This document shows positions 42,344 through 44,572 of a DNA stretch of 44,572 bases, piece after piece; the first letter of the stretch is position 1; each line of letters begins with the position of its first letter. The notes under the pieces are model-generated. The model did not search any database. It had not been told where the DNA came from and saw only the letters and a program-made list of their open reading frames with translations. The DNA is from Myxococcales bacterium (lineage in GTDB: Bacteria; Myxococcota_A; Polyangia; Polyangiales; Polyangiaceae): the NCBI GenBank assembly GCA_009692485.1, contig SHZB01000006.1, forward strand, positions 1-44,572, in the 5' to 3' direction. A program made the translations under genes and the position numbers.

Positions 42344-43516
42344 ATGGCCCGTCACGCACGTTTTTGCAGTAAAAGCCGGCCTTTTTCGCGAAACAGGGTG
42401 GCAATGGCGCTGCTCGTCGCCCACTCGTCGGCCGCCGCGTTATGGGCTCTGCCGGCCTACGCCGAGGAGTCGCCCTCGACATCGCCGAGCCGCGCGCAAT
42501 CCCCTGCGCCCGCTGCGCCCGACCGCTCTCGCTCCGCGCCCGACGGGTCTCGCTCCGCGACGGACGGCGCTCGCTCCGCGGCGGACGGCGTTAGGCAGAG
42601 TTCTTCCGCCGAAGCCGCGTCGGCCGATGCAAGCGGCCACGGCGTTGACCCGCTCGAGAACGCGACGCGCCTCTTCGGCGAGGGCTCCGAGCTGGCGGCT
42701 GCGGGGAGCTTCGAGGCCGCGCTCGTCCTCTTCCAAGAGTCCTACCGGCTCGCGCCGAGCCCCAACTCTCAGTTCATGATCGGCTCGATGCTGGCACAGC
42801 TTGGCCGCGACGCGGAGGCGGCGAGAATCCTGTTTTCGGCGGCGGATGCTGCGCGGCTCAAGGCGGTCTCGGAGCCGCGCTACACAGAGACGGCGAACGC
42901 GGCCTCGGCCGAGCTTGCGCGCATTCGGCCCTCGCTCGCACACCTGCGCGTACGGGTCTTGGGCCGGACGATGGGCGCCGTGCTGCGCGTTGCCGGCGCG
43001 GAAGTACCCATCGACCCGGGCGGCGAGACGCACGTCTTTCGCGCGCCCGGCGAGGTCCAGCTCACGCTCGTTTTCGGCGCGGGCCCGGGGGCGACACAGA
43101 CCGTGACCGTCGCCGCGGGCCAAGAAGAACTCGTGACCTTCAGCGCCACCGACGGCTCGACCGACGGAGCCGGAACGCGAAGCGAATGGAAGCTCTACGG
43201 GGCAGTCGCAGCCGGCGGCGTGGGGGTCGTCGGGCTCGGCCTTTTCGCGGGCTTCGGCGCAAATTCGCGCGGGATTTACGGGGATCTCGAAGCACGCTGC
43301 GCACCCCACTGCGGGCCCGCCGACCGCGCCGAGGCCGACCGCGGCGAGGCTCACGCGACCGTGGCAAACGCGATGCTCGGCGTGGGCCTCGTCGGACTTG
43401 CGGCGGGCGGCACGCTGTTCGCGCTGCACCTCGAAGACGGCACACGAGAACCCGCCCGCGCGAGCGCCGCTCTCGTCGGCGGACCTGGCTGGCTCGGTGT
43501 CGCGGGACGCTTTTGA
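42344..43516 (+). CDS. TPR-like exported protein paired with the kinase
   Basis: A 390-residue protein starting at ATG 42344, 2 nt after the kinase stop; ATG 42404 (MALLVAHSSAAALWALPAYA) is a shorter alternative before the signal cleavage site AYA-EE. A Ser/Ala/Asp-rich linker (with SRSAPDG/SRSATDG units) is followed by a TPR-like region (ENATRLFGEGSELAAAGSFE, ALVLFQESYRLAPSPNSQFM, IGSMLAQLGRDAEAARI). Next come a beta-rich part (VRVLGRTMGAVLRVAGAEVP, about 205-265) and two hydrophobic helices (LYGAVAAGGVGVVGLGLFAG and VANAMLGVGLVGLAAGGTLF). The same plan is seen in the protein encoded at 18068 beside the other kinase, so these are probably cognate envelope partners of the kinases. The exact function is unknown. 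Confidence 0.75.
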   Translation: MARHARFCSKSRPFSRNRVAMALLVAHSSAAALWALPAYAEESPSTSPSRAQSPAPAAPDRSRSAPDGSRSATDGARSAADGVRQSSSAEAASADASGHGVDPLENATRLFGEGSELAAAGSFEAALVLFQESYRLAPSPNSQFMIGSMLAQLGRDAEAARILFSAADAARLKAVSEPRYTETANAASAELARIRPSLAHLRVRVLGRTMGAVLRVAGAEVPIDPGGETHVFRAPGEVQLTLVFGAGPGATQTVTVAAGQEELVTFSATDGSTDGAGTRSEWKLYGAVAAGGVGVVGLGLFAGFGANSRGIYGDLEARCAPHCGPADRAEADRGEAHATVANAMLGVGLVGLAAGGTLFALHLEDGTREPARASAALVGGPGWLGVAGRF

Positions 43517-43635
43517 TGACGCGGAACGGCCACGCTCGATGACGCGCGGACTCTCGCTGAAACGCCGCGCGGCATCGTAACCCAGCATTCTGCGCGGGAC
43601 GCTTGGCGCACGACGAAGCTTGCTAAGATGCGCGG

Positions 43636-44466
43636 ATGATCTTTTTCGGCGCTCGAAGCGGCTGGCGCGGGGGGTTCGTCTCGTCGTCGCTCGTCTTCGC
43701 GTTCGGGTGCGACGCAGATTTCGTCGAGCTCTTCGATGGCACGACTTCGGGTGTCGGCGGCGCGACGCAGTCGTCCTCGGGCATGCCGTCGCAGAGCAGC
43801 TCCACGGGCATGGGCGGCACGGCGGGGATTGGCCCCGGGGGCGGCACGGACGGTAGCGGGGAAGGCGCGGCGCCGTGCATGGCTGGCGAGGTCACGGCGT
43901 CGCCGGCGGGCCACGTCACTTGCGACCAGTGCAACGGCTGCATGCCCGATACGACGGCAATGGGCTGCAAGGCCGCGTGTAGCGTCTGCGATTGCAGCTG
44001 CGATGCGATCGCCTGCACAAACAAGAAGACCTGCGACGTGTACTGCGCGGAGCAGACGACGTGCACCGCGGATTGCGCGGTCGAGAACACCGCGGTCTTT
44101 GCGTGCGACAAGTGCACGAACGCGGACTTCCGCTGCGCGTCGAAGAACTGCACCATCGGGTGCACCGCAGGCACATGCAGCGCGAAGTGCGCGGCCTCGA
44201 ACGCCTGCAACATCGACTGCAAGGCCTGCACCGGCAAGTTCGATTGCTCCGCGAGCGGCGCCTGCACGGTCAAGTGCGATGCCGCGAGCAGCTGCGATCT
44301 CGAGTGCGGCGCGGTGGCTGGCTGCAGCCTCAGCTGCGCGGCGGGCGCGAGCTGCACGCTTCACTGCAACAATCCGCTTCAGTGCGCGGACCAATTGAAA
44401 TGCATCGACACCGTCACCAACTGCGGCAACGGCGTCGTCGTCTGCGGGACGGTCTGCCCGAGCTGA
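43636..44466 (+). CDS. Cys-rich repeat lipoprotein
   Basis: A 276-residue exported protein. After a signal-like segment (GFVSSSLVFAFGCDADF, probable lipidated Cys) and a Gly/Ser/Thr linker comes a region of about 190 residues with nearly forty cysteines. They are arranged in short units such as CNIDCKACTGKFDC, CTVKCDAASSCDLEC and CSLSCAAGASCTLHC, a repeated C-x3-C-x(5-6)-C pattern of about 11-12 residues per unit. Regular cysteine ladders like this usually form a disulfide-stapled beta-helix or rod outside the cell. No family name is assigned. ATG 43636 is the first start after the preceding gene. The remaining 106 bp to the window end show no gene. Confidence 0.8.
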   Translation: MIFFGARSGWRGGFVSSSLVFAFGCDADFVELFDGTTSGVGGATQSSSGMPSQSSSTGMGGTAGIGPGGGTDGSGEGAAPCMAGEVTASPAGHVTCDQCNGCMPDTTAMGCKAACSVCDCSCDAIACTNKKTCDVYCAEQTTCTADCAVENTAVFACDKCTNADFRCASKNCTIGCTAGTCSAKCAASNACNIDCKACTGKFDCSASGACTVKCDAASSCDLECGAVAGCSLSCAAGASCTLHCNNPLQCADQLKCIDTVTNCGNGVVVCGTVCPS

Positions 44467-44572
44467 GCGAGCCGCACGGCCGCGGCATCGACGATTACGC
44501 CAAAGCCATCGACTCGAGCTAGGGCGGGACACTCCTGGAACGGCCTCTCTGGGCGGGGCCATGCCCCTCAGC

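Overview
The window looks like a piece of a large, GC-rich myxobacterial chromosome (Myxococcota, most likely the Polyangia/Sorangiineae side). This is inferred from the strong GC bias at third positions, many secreted lipoproteins with Gly/Ala/Ser-rich linkers after the lipobox, several Ser/Thr kinases (one with the HRDVSPQN catalytic loop common in this group), MopE-like and choice-of-anchor L proteins, and frequent GTG starts. No phage, insertion sequence or CRISPR array was recognised.

Layout. 1-2.7 kb (minus): end of a branched-chain amino-acid-type ABC importer (livH fragment, substrate-binding protein), then a VapBC-type toxin-antitoxin pair with an inverted-repeat operator. 2.8-9.7 kb (plus): DedA membrane protein, a large MMPL/RND exporter, a PiT-family permease of the CysP (sulfate) type, cysteine synthase CysK and an MFS exporter. 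10-16 kb: surface proteins (elicitor-type transglutaminase lipoprotein, MopE-like/choice-of-anchor L lipoprotein, trypsin-like protease, and a lamin-tail lipoprotein gene broken into an RCC1-repeat gene). 16.2-17.3 kb: tRNA-Ser(GCT), mutM starting only 3 nt after it, and a dead msrB start overlapping the mutM stop. 17.4-20.7 kb (minus): a tight Ser/Thr kinase - TPR/PEGA-like - sigma factor operon. 21-24.8 kb (minus): full-length cobalamin-dependent methionine synthase. 25-34.5 kb: decayed nucleotidyltransferase, vWA lipoprotein, LTA-synthase-like sulfatase-fold enzyme, FHA-GGDEF cyclase, Bpt-type aminoacyl transferase, Uma2 protein, FG-GAP/UnbV lipoprotein.

34.8-39.4 kb (plus) holds the most unusual locus: an FHA-GGDEF diguanylate cyclase, a class III aminotransferase, a LuxE-like acyl-protein synthetase and a LuxC-like acyl reductase. 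The first three overlap by 4 and 10 nt, and luxE and luxC are joined through a thrice-repeated stop/start junction. No luciferase (luxAB) is present. The enzyme set suggests that fatty acyl groups are activated, reduced to aldehydes and transaminated to amines, under a gene linked to c-di-GMP signalling. This is an inference from family membership.

39.6-44.5 kb: a small membrane protein, a second Ser/Thr kinase - TPR-like pair, and a Cys-rich lipoprotein.

A recurring structural theme is short tandem duplication at gene ends. Copies that span or touch a stop codon occur at dedA, the RCC1 gene, the sulfatase-fold gene, the first FHA-GGDEF gene and luxE.
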